Source of the DNA: JAXMAR01 sp046350295
Lineage (GTDB): Bacteria; Planctomycetota; Planctomycetia; Gemmatales; Gemmataceae
Length of the DNA: 64,000 nucleotides
Assembly: GCA_046350295.1 (NCBI GenBank)
Contig: JAXMAR010000030.1
Span: forward strand, 1 to 64,000
Direction of reading: 5' to 3'
The notes below the pieces were generated by a model. It did not search any database, was not told where the DNA came from, and saw nothing but the letters and a program-made list of their open reading frames with translations. Shown here piece by piece: positions 8,461 through 17,091 of the stretch. The number at the start of each line of letters is the position of its first letter. Positions within the stretch are counted from its first letter, which is position 1. A program made the translations under genes and the position numbers.

Positions 8461-9558
8461 ATGCGCTGGCTGGCTTCCCTGACCCTGGCGTCTCTCACTG
8501 CGTTCGCCGCCCGTGCCGGCGATGTCGAGTTCGGCGGCAAGACGACGACGCAATGGCTCGCCATCCTCAAGGAGAACAAGGAAGTCAAGCTCCGGCAGGC
8601 GGCGCTCGTCGCCCTCGAAGTCATCGGGCCGCGCAAGGGGGTCGTCGAGGGCGTGCGCGAGGCGCTCGCAAGCGACAAGACGCCGCAGGTCCGCCGCGAG
8701 GCCGCCCTCCTTTTGGGCCGCTACGGCGTCGCCGCCAAGGAAGCGGTCGGCAGTCTGGGCGAGGCGCTCGGCTCTACCAAGGAGGAAGGCCCGGTGCGCG
8801 AGGCGGCGGCCATCTCGCTCGGCAAGCTTTCCGACTTCGCCGCGTCCCAGGTGCTGGTGCTGGGCCGGGCGCTCAAGGACCCGCACGTCCCCGTCGTCGT
8901 CGCCGCCGCCGAGGCGCTCAAGAACCTGAAGGATAAGGGACGGGAGGCCTTTCCCGATATTCTCAAGCTGGCTGCGGACGCGAAGGGAGACGGCGTCGCC
9001 CGGCGTTTCGCGATCTTCACCGTGAGCCGGTTTGCCGACCTTGGCGGCAAGGAGCTGGAGCAGATCGCGTCGGCCCTCAACGGCGTCGGCGCGGAGAGCG
9101 GCGCCGATACCGGCGTGCGCGAGGCGGCGCTCGATGGTCTGGGACATCTCAAGACGACGCTCGCCATTCCCGGCTTGAGCGTCGGGTTGAAATCGAAGGA
9201 GCCGGAACTGCGCCGCACGGCGATCCGTGGGCTAACGCTGCTCAAGGACAAGGCCGCCGGCGCGTGGGGCGCCATCAAGCCGGCGCTGGGGGATATGGAC
9301 AGTATCGTGCGCAACCAGGCCATCATCGCCTGCGGCTTCATCGCCAAGGCGCAGGCGGAGGCGGTCAGCGAGCTGACCGGGGCGGCGGAGAAAGACCGCG
9401 ACCTGGACAACCGCATCACCGCGATCCAGACGCTCGGCGGCCTCGGCGCCACGGCCAAGAGCGCCATGCCCGTTCTCGAGAAGCTCGCCATGAACGACTT
9501 CCGGGCGCGCATCCGCGAAGCGGCGAAGGACGCGGCGCGGAAAATCAAAGGATCCTAG
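8461..9558 (+). CDS. Secreted HEAT-repeat protein
   Basis: A 365-residue protein with a signal peptide (MRWLASLTLASLTAFAARAG), exported to the periplasm. The rest is a run of about eight HEAT-type helical pairs, for example VKLRQAALVALEVIG, VRREAALLLGRYG, VREAAAISLGKL and LRRTAIRGLTLLKD, giving an alpha-solenoid scaffold for protein binding. No catalytic motif is present. It is divergent from the ABC operon and ends five bases before the methyltransferase ATG, so it may share a transcript with that gene. Confidence 0.9.
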   Translation: MRWLASLTLASLTAFAARAGDVEFGGKTTTQWLAILKENKEVKLRQAALVALEVIGPRKGVVEGVREALASDKTPQVRREAALLLGRYGVAAKEAVGSLGEALGSTKEEGPVREAAAISLGKLSDFAASQVLVLGRALKDPHVPVVVAAAEALKNLKDKGREAFPDILKLAADAKGDGVARRFAIFTVSRFADLGGKELEQIASALNGVGAESGADTGVREAALDGLGHLKTTLAIPGLSVGLKSKEPELRRTAIRGLTLLKDKAAGAWGAIKPALGDMDSIVRNQAIIACGFIAKAQAEAVSELTGAAEKDRDLDNRITAIQTLGGLGATAKSAMPVLEKLAMNDFRARIREAAKDAARKIKGS

Positions 9559-9563
9559 CGCCG

Positions 9564-10300
9564 ATGCAGCTCTGTCGCGTTGTCCTGGTCGGCACGCAGT
9601 TCCCCGGCAACATTGGCGCAACCGCTCGAGCAATGCGCAACTTCGGGCTGGAAGACCTCCATCTCGTCGCGCCGGCCTGCGATCCCCTGGACCGGCAGGG
9701 CGCGAGCGATGGCGACCAGGGGCGAGGCCATCCTCGAGCGTGCGCCCGTTGTCGCGACCCTCGAAGAGGCCGTCGCCGATTGCGTCTTCGTCGCCGGCAC
9801 GACGGCGCGGACGGGCGGGTTGTTTCGGCGGCAGCCGCTCGGCAGGCCCGAAGAGATCATGGCGCAGGCGGCGGACGCGCTGCGGGGCGGCCGGCACGTC
9901 GCTCTCGTCTTCGGCAACGAGACCAACGGGCTGAGTCATGAGCAGGCGACACTGTGCCATGCGCTGATCCACATTCCGACCAGCGCGGACTATGCCGCGC
10001 TCAATCTGCAGGCCGTCGCGCGTCCTGCGAGCTGCATCGCGCGCTTCATCCGCGAGCAGGCCCCGTCGAGGAAGATCAGACCGGCGCGACGTGGCCTTCG
10101 CCGAGCAGCAGGCGATGCGCGCGCTTGAGGCCGCCCTAGGCTGCACTTCCTCTAGCGGCGACAAGGCGGCGCCCCTGGATGCACGGCGCCATCTTCTCGG
10201 CAAGGCGCGGCTTACCTCCGTCGAGGTGCATCCTCGACGGCCTGGCCCGGCAAATTGCCTGGCAGAACGCCGGGCGGCGGAAAGCGATGAGGGGGCATGA
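9564..10300 (+). pseudogene. TrmJ/SpoU-type RNA methyltransferase, broken by several frameshifts
   Basis: The family is clear but the reading frame changes several times. The first frame from the ATG at 9564 reads MQLCRVVLVGTQFPGNIGAT and then ARAMRNFGLEDLHLVAP. After about 9700 the sequence continues in a second frame with VATLEEAVADCVFVAGTTAR, HVALVFGNETNGLSHEQ and HIPTSADYAALNLQAVA. After about 10040 a third and fourth frame carry VAFAEQQAMRALEAAL, HLLGKARLTSVEV and LDGLARQIAWQ. These are the conserved SPOUT-fold knot motifs and C-terminal helices of TrmJ-like tRNA 2'-O-methyltransferases, in the right order. At least three single-base indels are needed. Either the gene is dead or the sequence has errors. 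Confidence 0.8.
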
Positions 10301-10331
10301 ACGTCCGGTCCCGATCCGGAAGATAAACAAC

Positions 10332-11415
10332 ATGTCCCTGCCAATCGTCCCCTCCGCAAGCGCCGGTCACCCGGGCGCGGCATCCTGGATCCGTCCAAGG
10401 TCGAGCTCGAAGCCTGGCTGGCCGGAGCGCGCGGCGAGAAGCTGCCCGGCAAATCCTGCGCTGGATCACGCAGGCGGGCCACGTCCTTCGAGGCGATGAC
10501 CGATCTGCCGCTGGGCGCGCCAGGCCCTGGCCCAGGACTTCGTCCCCTCGGCGGCGAAGTTGTGCGCCATCAAGAGGCGAGCGACGCCACCCACAAGCTG
10601 CTCGTGCGACTGGCGGACGGCAAGCTCATCGAGTGCGTCCTCATCCAGGACGGGGGACGACGCACGGCCTGCATCAGCACCCAGGTCGGCTGCGGCATGG
10701 GCTGCGTCTGCGCCAGCGGGCTCAGCGGCGTGGACCGGAACTTGACCGTCGCCGAGATGATGGAGCAGCTTCTTCTGTTGCGGAACCTGCCCTCTGCCGA
10801 TCCGTCCGCCGAAACGCCCGCTCGCCTGACCAACATCGTCGTCATGGGCATGGGGGAGCCGCTCGCCAACCTCGACAACCTCATCGCCGCTGTCGACTGG
10901 GCGGGAAGCAAGAGCGGCCTGGGCATCGGCGCCCGGCACATCACGATCTCGAGCGTCGGCCTGCCCGCCAAGATCCGTCGCCTCGCCGATCTGGGCAAGC
11001 AGTACAACCTGGCCGTGTCGCTGCACGCCCCGACCAACGCGTTGCGCACGCAGATCGTTCCGACCAACGACAAGACGGGCCTGGAGGATATCCTCGCGGC
11101 CGCCGACTACTTCTTTGAAAAAACGGGGCGACAGATCACGTTCGAGTACGTCTTGCTGGGCGGTCTCAATGACGACGTGTCGCATGCCCGGCAGCTGGCA
11201 AAGCTCCTGGAAGGACGGCAGGCCCATGTCAACCTGATCCCGTTCAATGACGTGGAAGGACTGCCCTATCGCCGGCCGACGACGGAAGCGTTGACGGTGT
11301 TCACGGCGAGATGCTCAAGCGGCATGGCGTGAGCGTGAAGGTGCAGCGCAAGGGGTCGCAGATCGACGCGGCTTTGCGGGCAACTGCGCGCAGCGTGCTG
11401 GAGTCGGCGGGTTGA
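10332..11415 (+). pseudogene. rlmN: RlmN 23S rRNA/tRNA adenine-C2 methyltransferase, broken by frameshifts
   Basis: Radical-SAM enzyme that methylates A2503 of 23S rRNA and A37 of some tRNAs. The N-terminal part is split: ILDPSKVELEAWLAGARGEK lies in one frame (about 10380-10440) and SFEAMTDLPLGAP in another. The central part (about 10496-11300) is one good frame with THKLLVRLADGKLIECVL, TNIVVMGMGEPLANLDN and TFEYVLLGGLND. The C-terminus GVSVKVQRKGSQIDAA is again in a different frame and ends at 11413-11415. The cluster-binding motif CGMGCVC at 10691-10711 lacks one residue compared with the normal CxxxCxxC. As written the product would be inactive. Confidence 0.85.
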
Positions 11416-11489
11416 TCGGCGTCGGGCGCCGGCGGGCAGTGCTGCGCGAAACCGCAAGCGAGCGCGGGGCCGGCAGCTGGAGCGGCGTT

Positions 11490-12007
11490 CTCCCGCCTAT
11501 TCGGCGCGGAGCGGCCGGCCGAGCTGCGCGCAGGTGGTTCACTTCTTCCCATACCTTGGGCTCGCTTTGCAAGAAATGGATGATGTTGGCCGTCGTCGTC
11601 CCCAGCGCTCGGCGGTGTCGCTGACACGCGCCTGCGTGACCTCCAGGACGTCGAGGATCGGCCGACGGCGGGGCCAGAAACGCGTGTCTTGCGGCCGATG
11701 TCGATGCGGCCCGCGCCCGTCCCGCCGCTTCGATTTCGGCTAGCGAGGCGCCGTCCAGCGGGGCCGGCTCGCGCAGCTTCAGGTAGAGCGCCTGTTTCAG
11801 GCGCCGCAGCGCCTTGGCCTTGTTCTCGTGCTGGCTGCGGCTTTCCTCGGCGATGACAATCAGGCCGCTCGGCTCGTGACGGAGGCGCACGGCCGAGCTG
11901 GTCTTGTTGCGTTTCTGGCCGCCGGGACCGGAGGCGCGGTAGGTGTCCACGTCGCACTGGGCGAGGAGCTGTGCGTCGGTGAGAGAAGTCCAGGCGGAGC
12001 GGGTCAT
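11490..12007 (-). pseudogene. GGQ-domain peptide-chain-release-factor-like protein, frameshifted
   Basis: A small release-factor homologue (ArfB/YaeJ or RF-2-like family) that would hydrolyse peptidyl-tRNA on ribosomes. From the ATG at 12007 it reads MTRSAWTSLTDAQLLAQCDV, then YRASGPGGQKRNKTSSAVRL with the catalytic GGQ, and EESRSQHENKAKALRRL. After about residue 100 the expected text RFWPRRRPILDVLEVTQARV is found in another frame, and LGTTTANIIHFLQSEPKVW and EEVNHLRAA return in the first. Two or more indels are needed. The 3' end is approximate. It lies 11 bases after the SGNH gene on the same strand. Confidence 0.75.
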
Positions 12008-12018
12008 GTTCGTCTCTC

Positions 12019-13104
12019 TTACTTCGGAGCGACGAGCCGCACTTCGTAACGCCACGCCGTCTTGCCGATTTGCTCGAGGTCCTTGCCGTTCCAGAGACGC
12101 TCGACCAGCTCGGCCCAGGGGGCGGGCCGGCCGGACTTGATGGCCAGCTCGTTCAGGTTGACGCCGAAGGCTAGCTGTTTTTCGGTTGCGGTTCCGACCA
12201 ATTTACCTTCGACCAGGACCTCGTAGTCGCCTCGCTTGGGAAGGTCCGTGAGCTGGAGCCAGTAGTGAGACAGTTTGAGCAGCGGTGTCCCCTCGAGCGG
12301 CGGGAGCGGAGGCGGCGGCAGCAGCGGCAGGATCTTGTCCTTACGGACGAAGGAGACACCGTTGTCGAGCCGCTTGAAATCCTCGACCGAACAGTTCTCC
12401 TGCGCGATGGGCGCCCCGGTGGCGTTCAGGTGGAGGACGTTGTTTGCCGCGGGGGGATGAACGCCGCGATAGAGGGCATAGGCCCAGACGAAATAAGCTT
12501 CGCGCGTCGGGTGGATCGAGTCGCGCAGGATGGTAAAGGCGGGGTCCTTTTTCTCGCCCGCCCGCTGGAGGGCCTCGAGCGGGCCGAAGACGTCGATGAC
12601 GTCCCAGCCGTGCTCTTCACCGAGCTTCAGGAGCGTTTGAGCGTAAAGCATGCGCCGTAGGGCCGGCAGCGCTTTCGCTTTGCGAATGTCGGCGGCCTGC
12701 GGCGTCATCAGAATGACGCGGGCGCCGCTCTTCTTGACGCGCTCGACGCAGCGTTCGGCGTTTTCGCGGAACTGGTCGAGCCCCTTCTCGCCGGCGTTGG
12801 CGTCATTGCCGCCGTAGTTGAGGAAGACCAGAGTGGGCGAAAACTCACTGAGCCAGCGGTCGAGGTTCTTGAGGCCGGTAACAAACGTGCCGCCGCCGGT
12901 GCTGAAGCGCTGGAAGGCGAGGTCGAGATCGGGGTGGCGGGTGCGGAGGAGAAACTCCATCGTCTTGGGCCAGACGCCGATCGCGGTGGAGGAGCTGCCG
13001 ATCCACGCGATGCGGTCTCCCTTCTTGATCAGAAAGACAGACGTTTGGGCCGGAGCCGGGGTAGGCAGGGCGAGCAGCAGCAGAATGAAGAAGAATCGGC
13101 GCAT
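12019..13104 (-). CDS. Secreted SGNH-fold hydrolase-like protein
   Basis: A 361-residue protein with a signal peptide (MRRFFFILLLLALPTPAPAQ). The SGNH hydrolase fold is recognisable: block I is IAWIGSSSTAIG around residues 32-43, where the usual GDS is replaced by GSSS; block III is the NYGGNDAN stretch; and block V is DSIHPT with the Asp and His. A C-terminal domain of about 100 residues has no clear name. Family members are esterases or lipases acting on cell-wall or extracellular esters, but the altered block I makes activity uncertain. It is followed closely by the GGQ-domain gene. Confidence 0.85.
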   Translation of the reverse strand: MRRFFFILLLLALPTPAPAQTSVFLIKKGDRIAWIGSSSTAIGVWPKTMEFLLRTRHPDLDLAFQRFSTGGGTFVTGLKNLDRWLSEFSPTLVFLNYGGNDANAGEKGLDQFRENAERCVERVKKSGARVILMTPQAADIRKAKALPALRRMLYAQTLLKLGEEHGWDVIDVFGPLEALQRAGEKKDPAFTILRDSIHPTREAYFVWAYALYRGVHPPAANNVLHLNATGAPIAQENCSVEDFKRLDNGVSFVRKDKILPLLPPPPLPPLEGTPLLKLSHYWLQLTDLPKRGDYEVLVEGKLVGTATEKQLAFGVNLNELAIKSGRPAPWAELVERLWNGKDLEQIGKTAWRYEVRLVAPK

Positions 13105-13193
13105 GGTGGACCTCCGTAGCTGAGGATAGGAGTTTTCAGGAGCAAATGGCGAGCCGGGTTACCGTGCGGAATGTGCGAGAGCGAGCGCTCAAC

Positions 13194-13287
13194 GGCTGAT
13201 TCAAAACGGGGACTGTCCCTCTCGTTTTGTCAGATTTCTCAGTCTCCCGGCCGACGGTAAAGGGACTGTCCCCGGTTTGAATTAGCC
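13194..13287. repeat. Inverted repeat with GGGACTGTCCC arms, 94 bp
   Basis: The left arm at 13194-13220 and the right arm at 13261-13287 are inverted copies of each other over 27 bases with about three mismatches. Each arm contains GGGACTGTCCC, which is itself nearly palindromic. The 40-base centre is not conserved. It lies in the gap between the FHA gene and the SGNH gene. It looks like a REP/MITE-like element. Confidence 0.85.
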
Positions 13288-13301
13288 GCTAAACCGGCGG
13301 A

Positions 13302-13832
13302 CTACTTCCTGGCGCGGTCTTCGTCGATCACGTCGGGCAGGGAGTTGGCTTGCACCTGGAGGATGGGGGCGTCGATGGCGCTGTCGGCCATGCGATCGGG
13401 AACGTTGTCGGTCACGATTCTGCCGAGGTCCCTGGCGTCGAGCTGCACCGTGTGTTCTTCGGGGGAGACGGGGGGCTCGGCGCCGGGGCCCAGGAGGATG
13501 CGGAAGTGGAGGTTGGCGATGGTCAGCTTGTCGTTGGGCAGGAGGGCGGCACGGCGGATGCGCTGGCCGTTGACGCGGGTGCCGTTGGTGCTGCCCAGGT
13601 CGCGTAAGAGGAGCAGGCCGTCGGTATTCACCAGGACGCAATGGATCTTGCTCACGCTCTTGTGGTCGAGGCGCAGGTCGCAGTCTTCCTTGCGGCCGAC
13701 GAGGGTCATCTCGCGGTCGATGTCGATGGTGTCGCCGCCGTCCAGAGGCACGAGTTGAGCGCGATAGTTCACGAAGGCCAGTGGGGAAGGGAAGGTCCGC
13801 CGCCGGCCCGGGGCGTGGCAGGCGCGGAGCAT
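13302..13832 (-). CDS. FHA-domain protein
   Basis: A protein of up to 176 residues with one forkhead-associated domain, which binds phosphothreonine peptides. The conserved pieces are LVGRKEDCDLRL, SVSKIHCVLV and LRDLGSTNGTRVNGQRI, in that order. The C-terminal 60 residues are acidic and probably unstructured. The ATG at 13832 would add an odd Arg/Pro-rich leader; the GTG at 13772, giving VNYRAQLVPLDGG, is the more natural start, but neither has a good Shine-Dalgarno. With several Ser/Thr kinases nearby, it probably reads out their phosphorylation. Confidence 0.88.
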   Translation of the reverse strand: MLRACHAPGRRRTFPSPLAFVNYRAQLVPLDGGDTIDIDREMTLVGRKEDCDLRLDHKSVSKIHCVLVNTDGLLLLRDLGSTNGTRVNGQRIRRAALLPNDKLTIANLHFRILLGPGAEPPVSPEEHTVQLDARDLGRIVTDNVPDRMADSAIDAPILQVQANSLPDVIDEDRARK

Positions 13833-13945
13833 TCTCTATTTTAAAGGTAGTACACGCTGGAAGTCGACGGTGCAATCGGGGATGGCGCGGGAACGGAAAA
13901 ACGATTGCGCCTATTGTACCGAATGTGCCGGAAATCGGAAGAACG

Positions 13946-15223
13946 ATGCGGATTGCCCACTTCGTGCAGCGCTATCCCCCCGCGTTGGGCGGCTCGGAGG
14001 CGTACTTCGCGCGGCTGGGCCGCTTCCTCACCGCTCACGGGGACGGCGTCCGCGTCTTCACCTCGAACGCCGTCGACCTGAGCGCTTTCTGGTCGCGCCA
14101 CGCCCGCACGTTGCCCGCCGGCATTTCCATGGAGGACGGCGTTGAAGTGGAGCGCTTCGCCTGCTGGCGCTGGCCGGCGCGGCGCTACTTGTTGAAGCTC
14201 CTGTCGCTGTTTCCCTCTCAACTCTGGCGCTGCTTGACGATGCCCGCCAGCCCGACCTGCTTCGGCATGTGGCGCGCCGCGCGCCGCTTCACCGAGCCGC
14301 TCGACATCGTTCACGCCAGCGCTTTCCCTTATGGCTGGCCGCTCGCCTGCGGTCTGCGTTTGGCGCGGCGGCGCGGCGTACCGTTTGTCCTCACCCCATT
14401 TCTCCATCTCGGCGATCCGGACGACCCCAACGACCGCACGCGGCGCTGGTACACGACGTCGCACCTGCGCTGGCTGCTGCGTCAGGCCGACCTCGTCTTT
14501 GCCCAGACGCCGACGGAGCGAAACGCGATTCTTGGCCTGGATGTCGTCGCCGAGCGCGTGATCCTGCAAGGCCTAGGGGTCGATTTCGACGAATGCACGG
14601 GGGGACGGCGCGAGGCGGCCCGCGCCGCCTGGCAGACACGGGACGCCGTGGCTGTCGGTTTGCTGGCGAATCAGAGCGTGGACAAGGGAAGCGTCGACCT
14701 GCTGCACGCGGCTGAGACGCTCTGGGCGCGTGGCGTGCGCGTGCAAGTCGTTCTGGGCGGGCCCGAGATGCCGGCTTTCCTGCGCTTCTGGGAGACGTTC
14801 GCGCCGCGCGTGCCGCCCGAGAGGGTCGTGCGCCTCGGCGTGCTCGATGAGCGGCAGAAGAAGGATTTCTTCGCCGGGATCGATCTGTTCGCGTTGCCGA
14901 GCCGGTCGGACTCGTTCGGCCTCGTGCTGTTGGAAGCGCACGCAAACGGCGTGGCGACGGTCGGCTATCGCGCGGGGGGTGTGGCCGATGTGATCGTGGA
15001 CGGGGAGAACGGCCTTTTGGCGCGCTGCGGCGACGTGGCGGCTCTGGCGGAAGAGATCAGGCGGCTTGCCGAGACGCCGGACCTGCGGCGGAAGATGGGG
15101 GAGCAGGGCAAGATTAGAGCGGCGCGCGATTTTCGCTGGGGCGACAAGCTGAATCTGGTGCGCGAGCAGTTCGCGGGGCTTTGCTCAAAGATGAAGGGAG
15201 GCCGTGCCGATATTGGAAAGTGA
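13946..15223 (+). CDS. Glycosyltransferase family 4 (GT-B fold)
   Basis: A 425-residue cytoplasmic glycosyltransferase that transfers a sugar from a nucleotide donor to a cell-surface glycan or lipid. The N-terminus MRIAHFVQRYPPALGGSEAY is the acceptor-side glycine loop of GT4. The donor domain carries FALPSRSDSFGLVLLEAHAN followed by GVATVGYRAGGVADVI and DGENGLLA, including the conserved Glu. I chose the ATG at 13946 because the open frame upstream has no GT-like sequence. The neighbouring genes give no hint about the acceptor. Confidence 0.93.
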   Translation: MRIAHFVQRYPPALGGSEAYFARLGRFLTAHGDGVRVFTSNAVDLSAFWSRHARTLPAGISMEDGVEVERFACWRWPARRYLLKLLSLFPSQLWRCLTMPASPTCFGMWRAARRFTEPLDIVHASAFPYGWPLACGLRLARRRGVPFVLTPFLHLGDPDDPNDRTRRWYTTSHLRWLLRQADLVFAQTPTERNAILGLDVVAERVILQGLGVDFDECTGGRREAARAAWQTRDAVAVGLLANQSVDKGSVDLLHAAETLWARGVRVQVVLGGPEMPAFLRFWETFAPRVPPERVVRLGVLDERQKKDFFAGIDLFALPSRSDSFGLVLLEAHANGVATVGYRAGGVADVIVDGENGLLARCGDVAALAEEIRRLAETPDLRRKMGEQGKIRAARDFRWGDKLNLVREQFAGLCSKMKGGRADIGK

Positions 15224-15275
15224 GAGGATACGTCGGCGCCGCTACTTCGTGCCGAGTGGACAGGGAGGTTATCGC

Positions 15276-15500
15276 ATGGCAGCGCAGCTACGAGTCTTCC
15301 CCGGATCCTTGGAAGAGACGAACGCGAGCGTTCAGGCGCCGTCGGTGCGCGTCCGGCTCGGTGATTTGATGCCCCTTCTCAACCTGGCCCGCCGCAACAA
15401 CTATCTCTGGCTCGAAGACTTCATCGAGGATGAGGTGAAGATCACGCCCGACCTGTACGAGGTCATCCGCGCCTTCGGGGCGATGCGGCCGTCGGCGTGA
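15276..15500 (+). CDS. Small conserved-looking protein, unknown function
   Basis: A 74-residue protein starting at the ATG at 15276, which has GGGAGG nine bases upstream. A GTG at 15204 in the same frame would add 24 basic residues and overlap the glycosyltransferase. The sequence is MAAQLRVFPGSLEETNASVQ, then a mainly helical stretch RLGDLMPLLNLARRNNYLWL and EDEVKITPDLYEVIRAF. I do not recognise a family. A hairpin repeat follows the stop. Confidence 0.65.
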   Translation: MAAQLRVFPGSLEETNASVQAPSVRVRLGDLMPLLNLARRNNYLWLEDFIEDEVKITPDLYEVIRAFGAMRPSA

Positions 15501-15522
15501 GTTTGTTTTCTGTCGTCGGGAC

Positions 15523-15556
15523 ACTGTCCGCCCGGTTCTGCGAACCGGGGCTAAAC
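15523..15556 (-). repeat. Hairpin repeat, copy 1 of the GCCCCGGTTCGCAGAACCG family
   Basis: A perfect eight-base-pair stem, CCCGGTTC at 15531-15538 and GAACCGGG at 15542-15549, with a three-base loop. The whole unit is almost identical to the reverse complement of 20688-20721. It lies between two converging genes (stops at 15500 and 15589), where it could terminate transcription from both sides. Confidence 0.85.
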
Positions 15557-15588
15557 ATTCGCTGTCCGCGCCATCGCCGCGGATTCCA

Positions 15589-16914
15589 TCAGAGCTTCGG
15601 CGTCAAGACACCGACGCCGAGCGCCTCCTCGCACCAGGCCGCCGCCTGGAACAGCAAGTCCTCGTTCCAGATCGAGCCGACCAGCTGGAGGCAGAGGGGC
15701 ATGCCTTCGGCGGACTCCCCCATCGGAATGTTGATGGTTGGGAGGCCGACGTAACTCCACGGACTGTTGAAGACGGGATCGCCGGTCGTATCCGCCGCAG
15801 GGGCGGGGCCGGCGGTCGCGGGGCAGAGGTAGATCACGTCGTCGGCCATCAGTTCGAGCATGTCTTCGCGCAGCCGCTGCTGGTGCTCCTTGGTGCGGGC
15901 ATACTCGGCGGCGGGACAGGCGAGCCCTTCCTCGATGAGCTTGCGGATGTTCGGCTGATAATCGTCGGGATGGCGCTCGAAACGCGGCTGGTGATACACC
16001 GCCGCCTCGACCGCCATGACGATGCGATGACGCGGGATGACATCGGCGAAGCGGGCGGGCAGATGGACGGGGGGGATGTTGGCGCGGTGCAGTTCGAGGC
16101 GGTCACAGACCTGATCCATGGCGGAGCGCATCGCCGGCTCGGCGTTCAGCTCGAAATGGTCGACGAGGCGGGCCAGGCGCGGCGTGAAGCCTTCGGCGGT
16201 TCCGACGGCGTTCAGGCGCGGAAACCAGCCCGAACCGAGCGCCTCGGGCGGTGTCATGGCTTGATACACAAGAGCGAGGTCGCGGACGCAGCGGGCGATG
16301 GGCCCCGGGTGGTCCATCGAGTGGGCGAGGGGGACGATGCCGTCGAGGGGCAGGACGCCGTATGCCGGCTTGAAGCCACAGACGCCGCAGAAGGCGGCGG
16401 GCCGGATGATGGAGCCGCCCGTCTGGGAACCGAGGGCGGCGAGGCACATGCCGGTAGCGACAGCGGCCGCCGAACCGCTGGAGGAGCCGCCGGGCGTGCG
16501 TTCGAGGTTCCAGGGATTGCGGGTGACCGGGGGATCGAAGCTGGCGAACTGCGTCGTAACGGTCTTGCCGAGGAAGATCGCGCCGGCGCTCCGCAGGCTC
16601 TGAATGATCTCCGCGTCGTGGCGGGCGATGCTCTTGGCCCAGAGCTTGGAGCCGGCGGCGGTGGGCCAGTCGTAAACGTCGATGATGTCCTTGACGCCGA
16701 TGGGGATGCCGTGCAGGGGTCCGCGGTACTGGCCGCGCTCGATCTCCTCGGTCAGCCGCCGGGCCTCCTGCCGCGCGTAGTCACGGTCGATGAAGACCCA
16801 GGCGTGCACATGGTGCTCCCAGGCTTCGACCTGGGCCAGACATTGCTCGACGAGATCGACGGGGGTCACTTGCCGCGCTTGCACAGCGGCGGCGGCTTCG
16901 TGGATGGTGTTCAA
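15589..16914 (-). CDS. Amidase signature family protein
   Basis: Amidase of the GatA/AtzF signature family that hydrolyses carbon-nitrogen bonds. The Ser-cisSer-Lys triad is visible: Lys in GIPIGVKDIIDVYDW, the glycine/serine motif TPGGSSSGSAAAVATG, and the nucleophile in GSQTGGSIIRPA. No gatB or gatC is nearby, so it is not obviously the tRNA amidotransferase. I place the start at a TTG (16914) giving LNTIHEAAAAVQ. The open frame reaches a GTG at 17016, but that extension is translated from a simple ACTCACC-type repeat. Substrate unknown. Confidence 0.9.
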   Translation of the reverse strand: MNTIHEAAAAVQARQVTPVDLVEQCLAQVEAWEHHVHAWVFIDRDYARQEARRLTEEIERGQYRGPLHGIPIGVKDIIDVYDWPTAAGSKLWAKSIARHDAEIIQSLRSAGAIFLGKTVTTQFASFDPPVTRNPWNLERTPGGSSSGSAAAVATGMCLAALGSQTGGSIIRPAAFCGVCGFKPAYGVLPLDGIVPLAHSMDHPGPIARCVRDLALVYQAMTPPEALGSGWFPRLNAVGTAEGFTPRLARLVDHFELNAEPAMRSAMDQVCDRLELHRANIPPVHLPARFADVIPRHRIVMAVEAAVYHQPRFERHPDDYQPNIRKLIEEGLACPAAEYARTKEHQQRLREDMLELMADDVIYLCPATAGPAPAADTTGDPVFNSPWSYVGLPTINIPMGESAEGMPLCLQLVGSIWNEDLLFQAAAWCEEALGVGVLTPKL

Positions 16915-16919
16915 GGCAG

Positions 16920-17028
16920 TGGTTGGTGAGTCGTGGTTGGTGAGTGGTGAGTAGTGAGTGGTACAAACCGGCGATAGTGCGTGGCGCGCAGAAAACGGAG
17001 TGTTCACACCACTCACCTACCCACCATC
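16920..17028 (-). repeat. Simple ACTCACC-type repeats upstream of the amidase
   Basis: On the minus strand the bases around 16922-16963 are imperfect tandem copies of ACTCACC/ACTACTC/ACCAACC, and 17007-17028 contains the opposite orientation (ACCACTCACCTACCC on the plus strand). It separates the divergent amidase and argC genes and probably contains their promoters, though I cannot point to -10 and -35 boxes. Confidence 0.55.
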
Positions 17029-17091
17029 ACGTAGTCGCATCCGCGTTGTCAATGTAGAGTGAAAGGGAAACGTCGGCAAAGAGAGGGGCGT

